A DNA stretch of 64,000 bases from Rhodococcus sp. 4CII (lineage in GTDB: Bacteria; Actinomycetota; Actinomycetes; Mycobacteriales; Mycobacteriaceae), in assembly GCF_014256275.1 (NCBI RefSeq), contig NZ_JACCFE010000002.1, positions 5,994,001-6,058,000 on the forward strand, in the 5' to 3' direction. The position numbers and the translations under genes are program-made. Below the pieces are notes generated by a model. The model was given only the letters and a program-made list of their open reading frames with translations, was not told where the DNA came from and ran no database searches. The number at the start of each line of letters is the position of its first letter. The first letter of the stretch is position 1. This document shows, one piece after another, positions 43,546 to 52,669 of the stretch.

Positions 43546-43884
43546 ATGTATACCGAATTGTTGGCGAACATCGCGATCCTGGTGTTGTCCGGGTTCGTGG
43601 GGTTCGCGGTGATCTCGAAGGTCCCGAACACGCTGCACACCCCGCTGATGTCGGGCACGAACGCCATCCACGGCATCGTGGTGCTCGGCGCGCTGGTGGT
43701 GCTCGGCAAGGTGGAGAACCCGCCGTGGGGGCTGCAGGTGATCCTGTTCGTGGCCCTGGTGTTCGGAACGATCAACGTGGTCGGTGGTTTCGTCGTGACC
43801 GACCGGATGCTGGGCATGTTCAAGTCCAAGCCCGCCGCACCGACGGTTGTTGCCGCTGCCGCTGAGAAGGGTGGGGACAAGTAA
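43546..43884 (+). CDS. pntAB: NAD(P) transhydrogenase subunit alpha, part 2
   Basis: A 112-residue membrane segment of the transhydrogenase with three or four helices. SGFVGFAVISKVPNTLHTPLMSGTNAIHGIVVLGALV is the conserved core. The split of alpha into pntAA and pntAB is the usual actinobacterial arrangement. Its TAA overlaps the ATG of pntB by one base. Confidence 0.92.
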   Translation: MYTELLANIAILVLSGFVGFAVISKVPNTLHTPLMSGTNAIHGIVVLGALVVLGKVENPPWGLQVILFVALVFGTINVVGGFVVTDRMLGMFKSKPAAPTVVAAAAEKGGDK

Positions 43885-45308
43885 TGGACTACCTCGTCAA
43901 CGTGTTGTACATCGTGGCGTTCTCGATGTTCATCTACGGTCTGATGGGCCTGACCGGCCCGAAGACCGCGGTCCGCGGCAATCAGATCGCCGCGGTCGGC
44001 ATGGGAGTGGCCGTGGTCGCCACCCTGATCTCGATCCGGGACACCTCCAACTGGGTGCTCATCATCACCGGTCTGGTGATCGGTGTGGTCCTCGGGGTGC
44101 CGCCGGCGTTGCGGACGAAGATGACCGCGATGCCGCAGCTGGTGGCGTTGTTCAACGGCGTCGGCGGCGGCACCGTCGCCCTGATCGCCTACGCCGAATT
44201 CCTCGACTCGGACGGGTTCACCGCGTTCACGCACGGACAGTCGCCGACGGTGCACATCGTGATCGCCTCGCTGTTCGCGGCGATCATCGGGTCGATCTCC
44301 TTCTGGGGATCGGTGATCGCATTCCTCAAGCTGCAGGAAACCCTGCCGGGCCGGCCGATCGGCATCGGCCGGTTGCAGCAACCACTCAACGCGCTGCTGC
44401 TGATCGGGGCGGTCGCGTTGGCGGTGGCCATCGGGATCAAGGCCATCGACCCGACCGCACCCACCAGCCAGTGGTGGATCGTCGGAGTCCTGGTTTTGGC
44501 GGCGGTGCTCGGGTTGATGGTGGTGCTGCCGATCGGCGGCGCCGACATGCCCGTGGTGATCTCCCTGCTCAACGCGCTCACCGGTCTGTCCGCGGCGGCC
44601 GCCGGTCTGGCACTCAATAACCAGGCCATGATCGTGGCCGGCATGATCGTCGGCGCCTCGGGTTCGATCCTGACCAACCTGATGGCGAAGGCGATGAACC
44701 GGTCCATCCCGGCGATCGTGGCCGGTGGGTTCGGCGGCGGCGGTGCGGCGGCGGCGGTCGGCGACGGCACCATCAAGACGGCGAAGTCCACCTCGGCGGC
44801 GGACGCGGCGATCCAGATGGCGTACGCCAACCAGGTCATCGTCGTTCCCGGGTACGGGTTGGCGGTGGCCCAGGCGCAGCACGCGGTCAAGGACATGGCC
44901 AAGTTGCTCGAGTCGAAGGGTGTGGAGGTCAAGTACGCGATCCACCCGGTCGCCGGCCGGATGCCCGGGCACATGAACGTGCTGCTCGCCGAGGCCGACG
45001 TCGAGTACGACGCGATGAAGGAAATGGACGACATCAACGACGAGTTCGCTCGCACCGACGTCACCCTGGTGATCGGTGCGAACGATGTCACCAACCCGGC
45101 CGCGCGGAACGATCCGTCGTCGCCGATTCACGGGATGCCGATCCTGAACGTGGATCAGTCGAAGTCGGTGATCGTGCTCAAGCGGTCGATGAACTCCGGG
45201 TTCGCCGGCATCGACAACCCGCTGTTCTTCGCCGACACCACCTCGATGCTGTTCGGGGACGCGAAGAAGTCGGTCGCCGAGGTCACCGAAGAACTCAAAG
45301 CGCTGTAG
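43884..45308 (+). CDS. pntB: NAD(P) transhydrogenase subunit beta
   Basis: A 474-residue subunit. The N-terminal half holds about eight transmembrane helices with the proton path; the C-terminal half is the NADP(H)-binding domain III, seen in VVPGYGLAVAQAQHAVKDMAKLL, HPVAGRMPGHMNVLLAEADV, IGANDVTNPAARND and SGFAGIDNPLFF. It completes the pnt operon. Its TAG stop is the first triplet of repeat copy D. Confidence 0.93.
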   Translation: MDYLVNVLYIVAFSMFIYGLMGLTGPKTAVRGNQIAAVGMGVAVVATLISIRDTSNWVLIITGLVIGVVLGVPPALRTKMTAMPQLVALFNGVGGGTVALIAYAEFLDSDGFTAFTHGQSPTVHIVIASLFAAIIGSISFWGSVIAFLKLQETLPGRPIGIGRLQQPLNALLLIGAVALAVAIGIKAIDPTAPTSQWWIVGVLVLAAVLGLMVVLPIGGADMPVVISLLNALTGLSAAAAGLALNNQAMIVAGMIVGASGSILTNLMAKAMNRSIPAIVAGGFGGGGAAAAVGDGTIKTAKSTSAADAAIQMAYANQVIVVPGYGLAVAQAQHAVKDMAKLLESKGVEVKYAIHPVAGRMPGHMNVLLAEADVEYDAMKEMDDINDEFARTDVTLVIGANDVTNPAARNDPSSPIHGMPILNVDQSKSVIVLKRSMNSGFAGIDNPLFFADTTSMLFGDAKKSVAEVTEELKAL

Positions 45309-45379
45309 GCCCTCCGGGCTCGTGCGCCTTTCTGGTAGCAGCAGCTACCAAAAAGGCGCACGGGCGGCGGAGCCGCCTA
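45306..45379. repeat. 74-bp three-hairpin intergenic repeat, copy D
   Basis: It is again 74 bp with TAG (pntB stop) at one end and CTA (stop of the PAP2-like gene) at the other. The central stem is as in copy B with a stronger upper stem (TGGTAGC/GCTACCA). The small hairpins differ in sequence but still pair: GCCC-tcc-GGGC at left and GGCGGC-gga-GCCGCC at right. Confidence 0.9.
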
Positions 45380-46045
45380 CAGCCGCAGACTGCCGCGGTG
45401 CCGCGAGAAGGCGATGGCCGCGGTGTCGGGCCGGCGCTCTTCGCGTTCGGCGGCGACGGGGGAGTAGAGCATCAGGGTGGACGCCAGCGCCCACCAGATC
45501 GCCGCGATGATTACGGCGGCCGCGAGACCGAGGACGCCGATCGGTTCGACGAGCGCGGCAGCGCCCGCGACACCGAGTACGACGGCGAAACCGAGGCCCG
45601 CGATGACGGGCCGGAACCGCGGAGCCGACACCAGCAGCGCCGAACCGTACAGCGCGGTGATCGCGACGACGTGCCCGCTCGGCAGGAGCACGGACGGGGC
45701 GTCCGCCTCCCAGGCCCGGATCGCTGCACTGGTGAGATTGGCTCCGATGCAGAGCACCAGCACCGCGCCCATGCCGTACGAAAGTTTTCGCATCGCCGCG
45801 ACGATGGCGAGGATGACGGTCGCTGCGAGCACCGTGGTGACGTCGATCGCCTGGATCACGGGTTCGGCGACGGGTCGGAGTGCCTCCGGGAGCACGAGAG
45901 CCGACGATTCGGGGCGGATGAGGTACAGCGCGCACAGTGCCACCACACCCGCCGCGGCGAAGGCGAGGCGGCGAACACTGCGACGCAGCCTGCTAGTCGA
46001 TTCGGTCACGACACACAGTGTGCCAACCGACGCTGAACGATCCAT
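45377..46045 (-). CDS. Membrane protein of PAP2 phosphatase-like fold
   Basis: A 222-residue protein with five or so hydrophobic helices. A PSGHVVAITALYG stretch matches the PSGH motif of PAP2-type lipid phosphatases, but I do not see the later SRxxxGxHxxxD motif, so it may be catalytically weakened or a structural relative. A second possible start is GTG 46009 (MTESTSRL), which would remove 12 residues; neither start has a clear ribosome binding site. It ends in repeat copy D. Confidence 0.55.
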   Translation of the reverse strand: MDRSASVGTLCVVTESTSRLRRSVRRLAFAAAGVVALCALYLIRPESSALVLPEALRPVAEPVIQAIDVTTVLAATVILAIVAAMRKLSYGMGAVLVLCIGANLTSAAIRAWEADAPSVLLPSGHVVAITALYGSALLVSAPRFRPVIAGLGFAVVLGVAGAAALVEPIGVLGLAAAVIIAAIWWALASTLMLYSPVAAEREERRPDTAAIAFSRHRGSLRL

Positions 46046-46081
46046 GAGAGGCCACTGTGAGGTCGGTGAACGGTCGACGTC

Positions 46082-46346
46082 GTGCGCCGAGCGTCGCGCC
46101 GATCGTTCCTGCGTGCGGTGGCGCTCGGGGGTGGGTGGGGCGCGGTGTCCGTCGGGTCGGCGTGCGCGTTCCCCTTCGACATCACGCCCGGACGTCTACC
46201 GGGACGTGACGCTCGGGCGCGGATCAGACGGCGCCCACGGACACGCGTGCGACGGCCCGCATGCGCTGCAGGGCTACGTCTGGCACTGTCACATCCTCGA
46301 TCACGAGGACCACGAAATGATGCTCAGGTATGGCGCGGTGGCCTGA
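46082..46346 (+). pseudogene. Multicopper oxidase remnant with internal deletion
   Basis: The first 33 codons (GTG 46082) encode a twin-arginine export signal with SRRSFLRAVALGGG, as found on SufI/CotA-type multicopper oxidases. About 100 bases later, in a different frame, GYVWHCHILDHEDHEMM matches the C-terminal copper-binding block (HCHILxHEDxxMM) that ends such enzymes. Some 450 residues between them are missing and the frames no longer agree, so the gene is dead. The convergent MFS gene starts its coding just beyond. Confidence 0.75.
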
Positions 46347-46349
46347 GCG

Positions 46350-47540
46350 TCAGGCGCGCCGGACCACGCCCGCGAACGTGGCGGCGATCAGCACGCAGAC
46401 CAGCGGCACCACCATCGCGACGGTGAGCGGAACCACCTGGGTGATCCACCCGATGGTGGCCGGGCCGGCGAGGAATCCGACGTATCCCAGACCGACCACC
46501 CGCGACATGTTGGTGCCGGCCGAACCTGAGCCGAGGTTGCCCGCGGCCGTGAAGATCTGCGGGACGCAGCCCGACAGTCCCAGGCCGAACAGCGCCCAGC
46601 CGGCGATCGTGAGCGGGAGCAGTCCGGATACGAGGACGAGCAGCATGCCGAGGGCCGCGACCAGGGTGCCGTAGCGGACGACGGCGACGGGGCCGAGCGC
46701 GCTGCTCACACGGTCCGCGGTGAACCGGCCCACGGTCATCATCACCGAGAAGGCGCCGAACGCGAGGGCGGCGACGGAATCCGATGTACCGAGGTGTTCC
46801 TTGACCTGCAGGGTGCTCCAGTCGTTCGCGACACCCTCCGACAGCATGAGGACGAAGGCGACGCCTCCGAGCGCGAGGACCTGCGCGGACAATCGCCCGT
46901 GGGCCTGTTCGGCGGGCGCGGTCCCGTGCCGGGACCGCGGTCGATCCGCCATCAGCCGTCGCGAACCCGCGGCGACGGTGACGACGCCGATGCCGCCGGC
47001 GACGAGCAGCGCCGTCAGCGGTGCCCACCCTGCGGCGAGCGTCGCCGCTCCGAGGAGGGATCCGGCGACTCCGCCGACGGAGAACAGGGCGTGGAACGCC
47101 GACATGATGGGTCGTCGATACCGCTGCTCGACTTCGACGGCCTGCGAGTTCATCGACACGTCCAGTGCGCCGTTGGCGAATCCGAACACGAGGAGGGCGA
47201 GACCGAGTTGCCAGGCGCCGGACGCCAGCCCGGGACCCACGGTCGCCACGGACAGTGCGAGTCCGGCGACGATCACCAGCCGTTTGCTGCCGAACCGGTC
47301 GGCCAGTGGGCCGCTGAGTTGCATGCCGCCGATCGCACCGACCGCCAGCAGGAGCAGCAGCGAACCCAAGGTGGAGTGGCTGATCCCGGTCCGGTGCTCG
47401 ATCGCCGGAATGTGCACGACCCACATGCCGAGCAGGAACCCGTTGATCCCGAAGATCCCGAAGGTTCCGGCGCGGGCCCGACGGAGCGGCGCGGCCACCG
47501 GTTCGCGCGTGTCGACCGGGGACGCTCGGGGAGTGCTCAC
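46350..47540 (-). CDS. MFS transporter (YbjJ-like)
   Basis: A 396-residue, 12-helix facilitator. FGIFGINGFLLGMWVVHIPAIEHRTGIS is the N-terminal helix pattern of the YbjJ group, and LSGPLADRFGSKRLVI is its motif A. VFGFANGALDVSMNSQAVEVEQRYRRPIMSAFHALFS in the middle is likewise typical. The cargo is unknown. It ends four bases from the multicopper-oxidase remnant. Confidence 0.8.
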   Translation of the reverse strand: MSTPRASPVDTREPVAAPLRRARAGTFGIFGINGFLLGMWVVHIPAIEHRTGISHSTLGSLLLLLAVGAIGGMQLSGPLADRFGSKRLVIVAGLALSVATVGPGLASGAWQLGLALLVFGFANGALDVSMNSQAVEVEQRYRRPIMSAFHALFSVGGVAGSLLGAATLAAGWAPLTALLVAGGIGVVTVAAGSRRLMADRPRSRHGTAPAEQAHGRLSAQVLALGGVAFVLMLSEGVANDWSTLQVKEHLGTSDSVAALAFGAFSVMMTVGRFTADRVSSALGPVAVVRYGTLVAALGMLLVLVSGLLPLTIAGWALFGLGLSGCVPQIFTAAGNLGSGSAGTNMSRVVGLGYVGFLAGPATIGWITQVVPLTVAMVVPLVCVLIAATFAGVVRRA

Positions 47541-47559
47541 CGATCAAACGTACCGAGGA

Positions 47560-48801
47560 TCAGAGGTGCGCGAGCAGCGAGGCGGGGTCGTGCAACATGC
47601 CGGCGACGGACGCCAGGAACCTCGACCCCTGCTCGCCGTCGACCACCCGGTGATCGAACGACACGCTCAGGGTGGTGACCCACCGCACCGCCAGTTCGTC
47701 CTCGTGCACCCACGGTCTCCTGGTGACGCTGCCCAGGCAGAGAATGGCCGACTCGCCGGGATTGAGAATGGGTGTGCCCGCGTCGACGCCGAACACCCCC
47801 ACGTTGGTGATCGACGCGGTGCCGCCGGTGAGTTGCGCGGGCGTGGCCCGGCCGCTGCGGGCGGTCGCGGTCAATTCGGTGATCGCCCGGCACAGTTCGA
47901 GCAGGCTCAGGGTCTGCGCCTCCTTCACATTGGGGACCACCAGCCCGCGGGGCGTCGCCGCGGCGATGCCGAGATTGACGTAGTGCTTGGTGACGATCTC
48001 CTGATGCTCGCCGTCCCACGAGGCGTTGAGGCTCGGGTTCTCGCGCAACGCGACGACCATCGCCTTCGCGACCAGGGTCAGCGGTGTCACCGACAGCCCC
48101 TCGAATTCGGGGAGCTCGCGCAGGCGGTCGAGCAGTTCCATCGAACGCGTGACGTCGACGGTCACGAATTCGGTGACGTGCGGGGCCGTGAACGCGCTGC
48201 GCACCATCGCGTCCGCGGTCTGCTTCCGGACGCTCCGGATCGGGGTGCGGGTCTCGCGCTCCGGTGACTGCGGCGACTCCGGTGCCGGCGGTGTGTCCGG
48301 CCGGGCCGAACCCGTCCGGGCTTCCACGTCGCTCCGCGTGACGGCGCCGGACGGCCCCGTTCCCGCTATCAGGTCGAGGTCGATTCCGAGTTCGCGGGCA
48401 GCCGCCCGCGCCGCCGGCGAGGCATCGGGCCGCCGGCGGTCCGGTACGGCGCCGGCCTCCGGTGCGGTCACCGTTTTCCGCCGGGCACGCTTGCTCGCGG
48501 CCGGGGCTCCGGGCCCGTACCCAACCAGAACGGGTGTGCGCGCGGGCGGTTCCTCGGTGCCCGCATCCGTGGTGATCCGGATGATCGGAGTGCCCACCGG
48601 CACCGTCGTGCCCGGCGACACCAGCAACTCCTCCACCACACCCGCGTACGGCGAGGGCAACTCGACGAGCGCCTTCGCCGTCTCGACTTCACCGATGACC
48701 TGATTGAGTGCGATCGTCTGGCCCACGTCGACGGCCCAGGAGACCAGTTCGGCCTCCGTCAGCCCCTCGCCGAGATCGGGTAGGCGGAATTCGTGCGCCA
48801 C
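47560..48801 (-). CDS. bkdC: Branched-chain 2-oxoacid dehydrogenase E2 (dihydrolipoyl acyltransferase)
   Basis: A 413-residue E2. One lipoyl domain has its lysine at K43 (ETAKA). The peripheral E1/E3-binding domain is ASPAARAAARELGIDLDLIAGTGPSGAVTRSDV (about 127-160), and the catalytic domain ends with SFDHRVVDG (catalytic His about 384). It passes the acyl group from E1 to CoA. AGGAG supports GTG 48801. Third gene of bkdA-bkdB-bkdC; no E3 gene adjoins, so a shared lipoamide dehydrogenase is expected. Confidence 0.9.
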   Translation of the reverse strand: MAHEFRLPDLGEGLTEAELVSWAVDVGQTIALNQVIGEVETAKALVELPSPYAGVVEELLVSPGTTVPVGTPIIRITTDAGTEEPPARTPVLVGYGPGAPAASKRARRKTVTAPEAGAVPDRRRPDASPAARAAARELGIDLDLIAGTGPSGAVTRSDVEARTGSARPDTPPAPESPQSPERETRTPIRSVRKQTADAMVRSAFTAPHVTEFVTVDVTRSMELLDRLRELPEFEGLSVTPLTLVAKAMVVALRENPSLNASWDGEHQEIVTKHYVNLGIAAATPRGLVVPNVKEAQTLSLLELCRAITELTATARSGRATPAQLTGGTASITNVGVFGVDAGTPILNPGESAILCLGSVTRRPWVHEDELAVRWVTTLSVSFDHRVVDGEQGSRFLASVAGMLHDPASLLAHL

Positions 48802-48831
48802 CGGTCGGCTCCTCTCGTGCGATGAGTGGGA

Positions 48832-49815
48832 TCAGGCCGCGAGGCTGCGATCGACGGCGTCGAGCAGGCGATCGGCGTCGGGCAAATGGTGCGATTCCAG
48901 CTTCGCCGGCGGATACGGAACGTCGAATCCGCCGACCCGCAGAACCGGCGCGTCCAGTTGGTAGAAGCACCGCTCGGAGATGCGGGCGGCGATCTCCGCA
49001 CCCAGACCGGCGAACGTCGATGCCTCGTGCGCGACGACGAGCCGTCCGGTCTTGCGGACCGACTGCTCGATGGTGTCGAAGTCGATCGGGGACAGGGATC
49101 GCAGGTCGATCACCTCGAGGGAGTGGCCCTCGTCGTCGGCGACGGCCGCTGCCGACAGGGCCGTCGGCACGACGGAACCGTACGCGACGATCGTGGCGTC
49201 GGTGCCCTCCCGCGCCACCCGCGCCCGGTGCAGCGGCAGGTCCGGTTCGGCGTCCACGTCGAAGTCGGCCTTGTCCCAGTACCGCCGCTTCGGTTCGAAG
49301 AAGATCACCGGGTCGTCCGACGCGACGGACTGCTGGATCATGTGGAACGCGTCCGCCGGGTTGCTGGGAGTGACGACGCGCAGTCCAGCGGTGTGGGCGA
49401 AGTATGCCTCCGGGGATTCCGAATGATGCTCGACCGCGCCGATGCCACCGCCGTAGGGGATCCGGATGGTGAGCGGCGCGGTGACCCGGCCCTGCGTGCG
49501 GTAATGAATCTTGGCCACCTGCGACACGATCTGGTCGAATGCGGGATAGACGAACCCGTCGAACTGGATTTCGCAGACCGGCCGGTAGCCGCGCAGGGCC
49601 ATGCCGAATGCGGCGCCGATGATCCCCGATTCGGCGAGAGGGGTGTCGATGACCCGGTTGTCGCCGAAATCCTTCTGCAGTGTGTCGGTGACGCGGAAGA
49701 CCCCGCCGAGGCGTCCGACGTCCTCACCCATGATCACGACCTTGCGATCGTGTTCGAGTGCGCGTCGCAGGCCTGCGTTGAGCGCGGCGCCGAATGACAG
49801 CGTGGTGGTGGTCAT
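48832..49815 (-). CDS. bkdB: Branched-chain 2-oxoacid dehydrogenase E1 beta
   Basis: A 327-residue TPP-enzyme beta subunit. GEDVGRLGGVFRVTDTLQKDFG, VIDTPLAESGIIGAAFGMALRGYRPVCEIQFDGFVYPAFDQIVSQ and ITVRIP-like segments, with HHSESPEAYFAHTAGL, are the usual blocks. It pairs with the alpha subunit to decarboxylate 2-oxoacids from Val, Leu and Ile. Its ATG overlaps the bkdA stop (ATGA) and GGAGG precedes it. Confidence 0.9.
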   Translation of the reverse strand: MTTTTLSFGAALNAGLRRALEHDRKVVIMGEDVGRLGGVFRVTDTLQKDFGDNRVIDTPLAESGIIGAAFGMALRGYRPVCEIQFDGFVYPAFDQIVSQVAKIHYRTQGRVTAPLTIRIPYGGGIGAVEHHSESPEAYFAHTAGLRVVTPSNPADAFHMIQQSVASDDPVIFFEPKRRYWDKADFDVDAEPDLPLHRARVAREGTDATIVAYGSVVPTALSAAAVADDEGHSLEVIDLRSLSPIDFDTIEQSVRKTGRLVVAHEASTFAGLGAEIAARISERCFYQLDAPVLRVGGFDVPYPPAKLESHHLPDADRLLDAVDRSLAA

Positions 49816-50909
49816 GACAGTGCCTCCTCGATGCCTGCGAAGCCTGCGAGGTACGCCGCGTACTGCTCGCGTTCCTCGTCGATGAGCGGGTGGTCGGTGG
49901 AATACACGTGCTCGAACAGGTCGAGCGGCGCGGGGTCCGGCGCCTCGACGGTTCCGGACCGCAACCGGGCCGCGACGTCGTCGGCGGTGGCCTGGACCCG
50001 GGCGAGGAACACGTCGTCGAGCAGGTCTTCCCGGTCGAGGAGCCGCCGGATCCGGTCGATCGGGTCGCGCGCCTTCCAGACTTCAGTCTCGGCTGCCGCC
50101 CGATAGCGGGTGGGATCGTCCGACGTGGTGTGGGGGCCCATCCGGTAGGTGACGGCCTCGATGAACGTCGGCCCACTGCCTTCGCGGGCTCGCTGGGTGG
50201 CCTGGCGGGTGACCGCGAGGACCGCGAGGACGTCGTTGCCGTCCACCCGGACGGCGGGCATGCCGTATCCGGCGGCGCGCTGCGCGATGGGGACGGGACT
50301 CTGCAGGTGGACGGGTTCGCTGATCGCGAACTGGTTGTTCTGGCAGAAGAATACGACCGGTGCGTTGAAGCTCATCGAGAATCCGAGGGCTTCGGCGATG
50401 TCGCCCTGACTGGTGGCGCCGTCGCCGAAGTAGGCGATCGTCGCGATTTCCGCGCCGTCCAGGTGGGCGCCCATGGCGTATCCGGTGGCGTGTAGCCCCT
50501 GTGAGCCGACGACGATCGCGGGATTCGTCACGTTCACGGAACTCGGATCCCAGGCAAAATGGGCGCAGCCCCGCCACATGCGGGTCATCACGCCCGGGTC
50601 GACGCCCCGGCAGTAGGCGACGGCGTGTTCGCGGTAGCTGATGAACGCGTAGTCGTCGGGGCGGAGGGCGCGGGCGGAGCCGACCTGTGCGGCTTCCTGA
50701 CCGAGCAGGGGCGCCCAGAGTCCCAGTTCGCCCTGCCGTTGCAGGGCCACGGCCTCGACATCCATCCGACGCGCGACCACGAGATCCTCGTAGAGGTCGC
50801 GCAGTTGGTCGGGTCCGATGTCGCGGACCAGGCTCGTGTAGTCGGGTCTGAAGACCCGTCGGCCGTCCGGCTGGATGAGCTGGACCGGATAGGCAATCGT
50901 GTCGACCAT
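49812..50909 (-). CDS. bkdA: Branched-chain 2-oxoacid dehydrogenase E1 alpha
   Basis: A 365-residue TPP-binding alpha subunit. The TPP motif runs from GDGATSQGDIAEAL to NNQFAIS, and RQGELGLWAPLLGQEAAQVGSA and YGMPAVRVDGNDVLA fit closely my memory of the tuberculosis BkdA (Rv2497c). CGAGGT lies seven bases before ATG 50909; the frame extends upstream without a start signal. It begins the bkd operon, preceded by a 237-bp spacer in which I see nothing clear. Confidence 0.9.
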   Translation of the reverse strand: MVDTIAYPVQLIQPDGRRVFRPDYTSLVRDIGPDQLRDLYEDLVVARRMDVEAVALQRQGELGLWAPLLGQEAAQVGSARALRPDDYAFISYREHAVAYCRGVDPGVMTRMWRGCAHFAWDPSSVNVTNPAIVVGSQGLHATGYAMGAHLDGAEIATIAYFGDGATSQGDIAEALGFSMSFNAPVVFFCQNNQFAISEPVHLQSPVPIAQRAAGYGMPAVRVDGNDVLAVLAVTRQATQRAREGSGPTFIEAVTYRMGPHTTSDDPTRYRAAAETEVWKARDPIDRIRRLLDREDLLDDVFLARVQATADDVAARLRSGTVEAPDPAPLDLFEHVYSTDHPLIDEEREQYAAYLAGFAGIEEALS

Positions 50910-51146
50910 CGGATTCACCTCGCGTTGTCGAGTCCGTGAACCTTGTGGGTTCGTGGGAGACGTGCGGTAGGGCATGTGTGTGTCCTACTTCACAGCATCC
51001 ACGGGAACGCGAAGTGCGCAAGTGGCACCGTCGACCTCGAGCACTTTGCCCAGTTTCGGGCATGCCGCGGCTGTCACGCTGCGTCTAATGACCAGTCCGG
51101 ACACCACCGGCACATAGTTGTCGCTGCAATGATCCGTGAGCCCCGG

Positions 51147-51515
51147 TCAGCCCGCGAACACGAACCCGATCGACGCCAGGACGGCGAGCACCGCGAGATA
51201 GACCGCGGGCATCGCGACCGCCCGCGTATCGGGGTTGCCGTAGTCGCCGTTCCGGACGTGAAAGGCGATAGCGCACAGGAGGAGAATCAGCAGCGCCACC
51301 GTCGCGATCACTCCCAGCGGAGTCCAGTACAGGCCGACGAGAACGCCGACGCCGCCGGCGAGTTCCGCCACGCCGATCAGCCGGACCTGTTGCCCGCTCA
51401 GGCCCCGCGCCCGCAGGCCCGTCCACGCGGTTCCCTTCAGTCTCAGCTTGGGGATGCTCACGGCGACGGCGCTCACGGCGAGGAGCACGCCACACACGAT
51501 GAGGAAAACTTCCAC
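51147..51515 (-). CDS. DoxX-like membrane protein
   Basis: A 122-residue protein with four hydrophobic helices (about 2-20, 45-63, 65-85 and 100-120). LIGVAELAGGVGVLVGLYWTPLGVIATVALLILL matches the DoxX-like helix pair. Function is uncertain; relatives are linked to redox stress or quinone pathways. GGGAGG supports GTG 51515. Divergent from the APH-like gene. Confidence 0.75.
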   Translation of the reverse strand: MEVFLIVCGVLLAVSAVAVSIPKLRLKGTAWTGLRARGLSGQQVRLIGVAELAGGVGVLVGLYWTPLGVIATVALLILLLCAIAFHVRNGDYGNPDTRAVAMPAVYLAVLAVLASIGFVFAG

Positions 51516-51617
51516 GTCCGTCCCTCCCGTTCCGGCCGAATCGGCCTCACTGTTGCCACCCTAGGGCCGCGACCTGCGGTGCGGACCCGTTCCCTCCGCA
51601 TCGGGCTCCCGAGCGGT

Positions 51618-51623
51618 TAGCAT
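51618..51623 (+). promoter_or_regulatory. -10-like element of a leaderless promoter
   Basis: TAGCAT lies seven bases before GTG 51631 with no Shine-Dalgarno sequence between, the usual geometry of leaderless transcripts in actinobacteria. Confidence 0.4.
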
Positions 51624-51630
51624 CGAGCGC

Positions 51631-52659
51631 GTGAATGCTGTGGGGCTGAACGAGGATGCCGTTTCCGCGTGGATTGCCGGACTCGGTGTGGGAGCGATCG
51701 CACCGCTGAGCTTCGAGAGGATCGGGAACGGTCAATCGAATCTCACGTACGCGGTCAGCGATGCGGGTGGTGGACGGTGGGTGCTGCGGCGGCCACCGCT
51801 CGGACATCTGCTCGCGTCGGCGCACGACGTGGTCCGCGAACATCGGATTCTGTCCTCTCTCCAGGGATCCGACGTTCCGGTGCCGAAGATCCTCGGGCTC
51901 ACCGACGATCCGGAGGTCACGGATGCGCCACTCGTGCTGATGAGTTACGTCGCGGGGGTGGTGATCGACAGTATCGGCGTGGCAAAGAAGCTGACTCCCG
52001 AGCAGAGGAATGCGGTCGGGCTCGCGATGCCGAAGGCTCTCGCGAAGATCCATGCGGTCGATCTCGCGGACGCCGGGCTGGAGGATCTGGCCAGTCACAA
52101 GCCTTACGCGGCAAGGCAGTTGAAGCGCTGGAAGGACCAATGGGAGAAGTCCCGGACCCGTGACGTTCCGGCGATCGAAGACCTGGCGGGCATACTCGAG
52201 CGCAACACCCCGGAGCAGACCGAACTGACGTTGGTGCACGGCGATTTTCACCTGAGCAACGTCATCACCTCACCAGAGGAGGGGGAGGTGGTCGCGGTGG
52301 TCGACTGGGAGCTGTGCACACTCGGCGACCCCCTCGCCGACGTCGGCGCGTTGCTGGCCTACTGGCCCGAGGCGGGCGACGAGGACGCCGGACCGTTCCC
52401 CGCCTCCACGCTCGAGGGATTCCCCACCCGGGCCGACCTGGTGGAGGCGTACGTCCACCACACGAACCGCGATGTCACGCACGTGGGGTACTGGCACGTC
52501 CTGGCGCTGTGGAAGCTGGCGATCATCGCCGAGGGCGTACTGCGCCGCGTGAGCGACGACCCCCGGAACACGGCCGAGACCGGTGCGCCCACGGTCGCGC
52601 TGATCGACGGGATCATCGCCCGGGCGGTGGCCACGGCGGAGGCCGAGGGCCTGCGCTGA
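51631..52659 (+). CDS. Aminoglycoside-phosphotransferase-fold kinase (ACAD10-like)
   Basis: A 342-residue phosphotransferase. FERIGNGQSNLTYAVSD is the ATP loop, LVHGDFHLSNVI the catalytic HGD...N motif, and VVDWELCTLGDPLADVGALLAYW the metal-binding Asp block. The last two match the ACAD10/11 kinase domain that phosphorylates 4-hydroxyacyl-CoA in mammals, but this stands without a dehydrogenase. The exact substrate is unknown. It starts at GTG 51631, probably leaderless, and ends at a strong hairpin shared with a convergent thioesterase. Confidence 0.82.
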   Translation: MNAVGLNEDAVSAWIAGLGVGAIAPLSFERIGNGQSNLTYAVSDAGGGRWVLRRPPLGHLLASAHDVVREHRILSSLQGSDVPVPKILGLTDDPEVTDAPLVLMSYVAGVVIDSIGVAKKLTPEQRNAVGLAMPKALAKIHAVDLADAGLEDLASHKPYAARQLKRWKDQWEKSRTRDVPAIEDLAGILERNTPEQTELTLVHGDFHLSNVITSPEEGEVVAVVDWELCTLGDPLADVGALLAYWPEAGDEDAGPFPASTLEGFPTRADLVEAYVHHTNRDVTHVGYWHVLALWKLAIIAEGVLRRVSDDPRNTAETGAPTVALIDGIIARAVATAEAEGLR

Positions 52660-52669
52660 ATCGCTGAAC

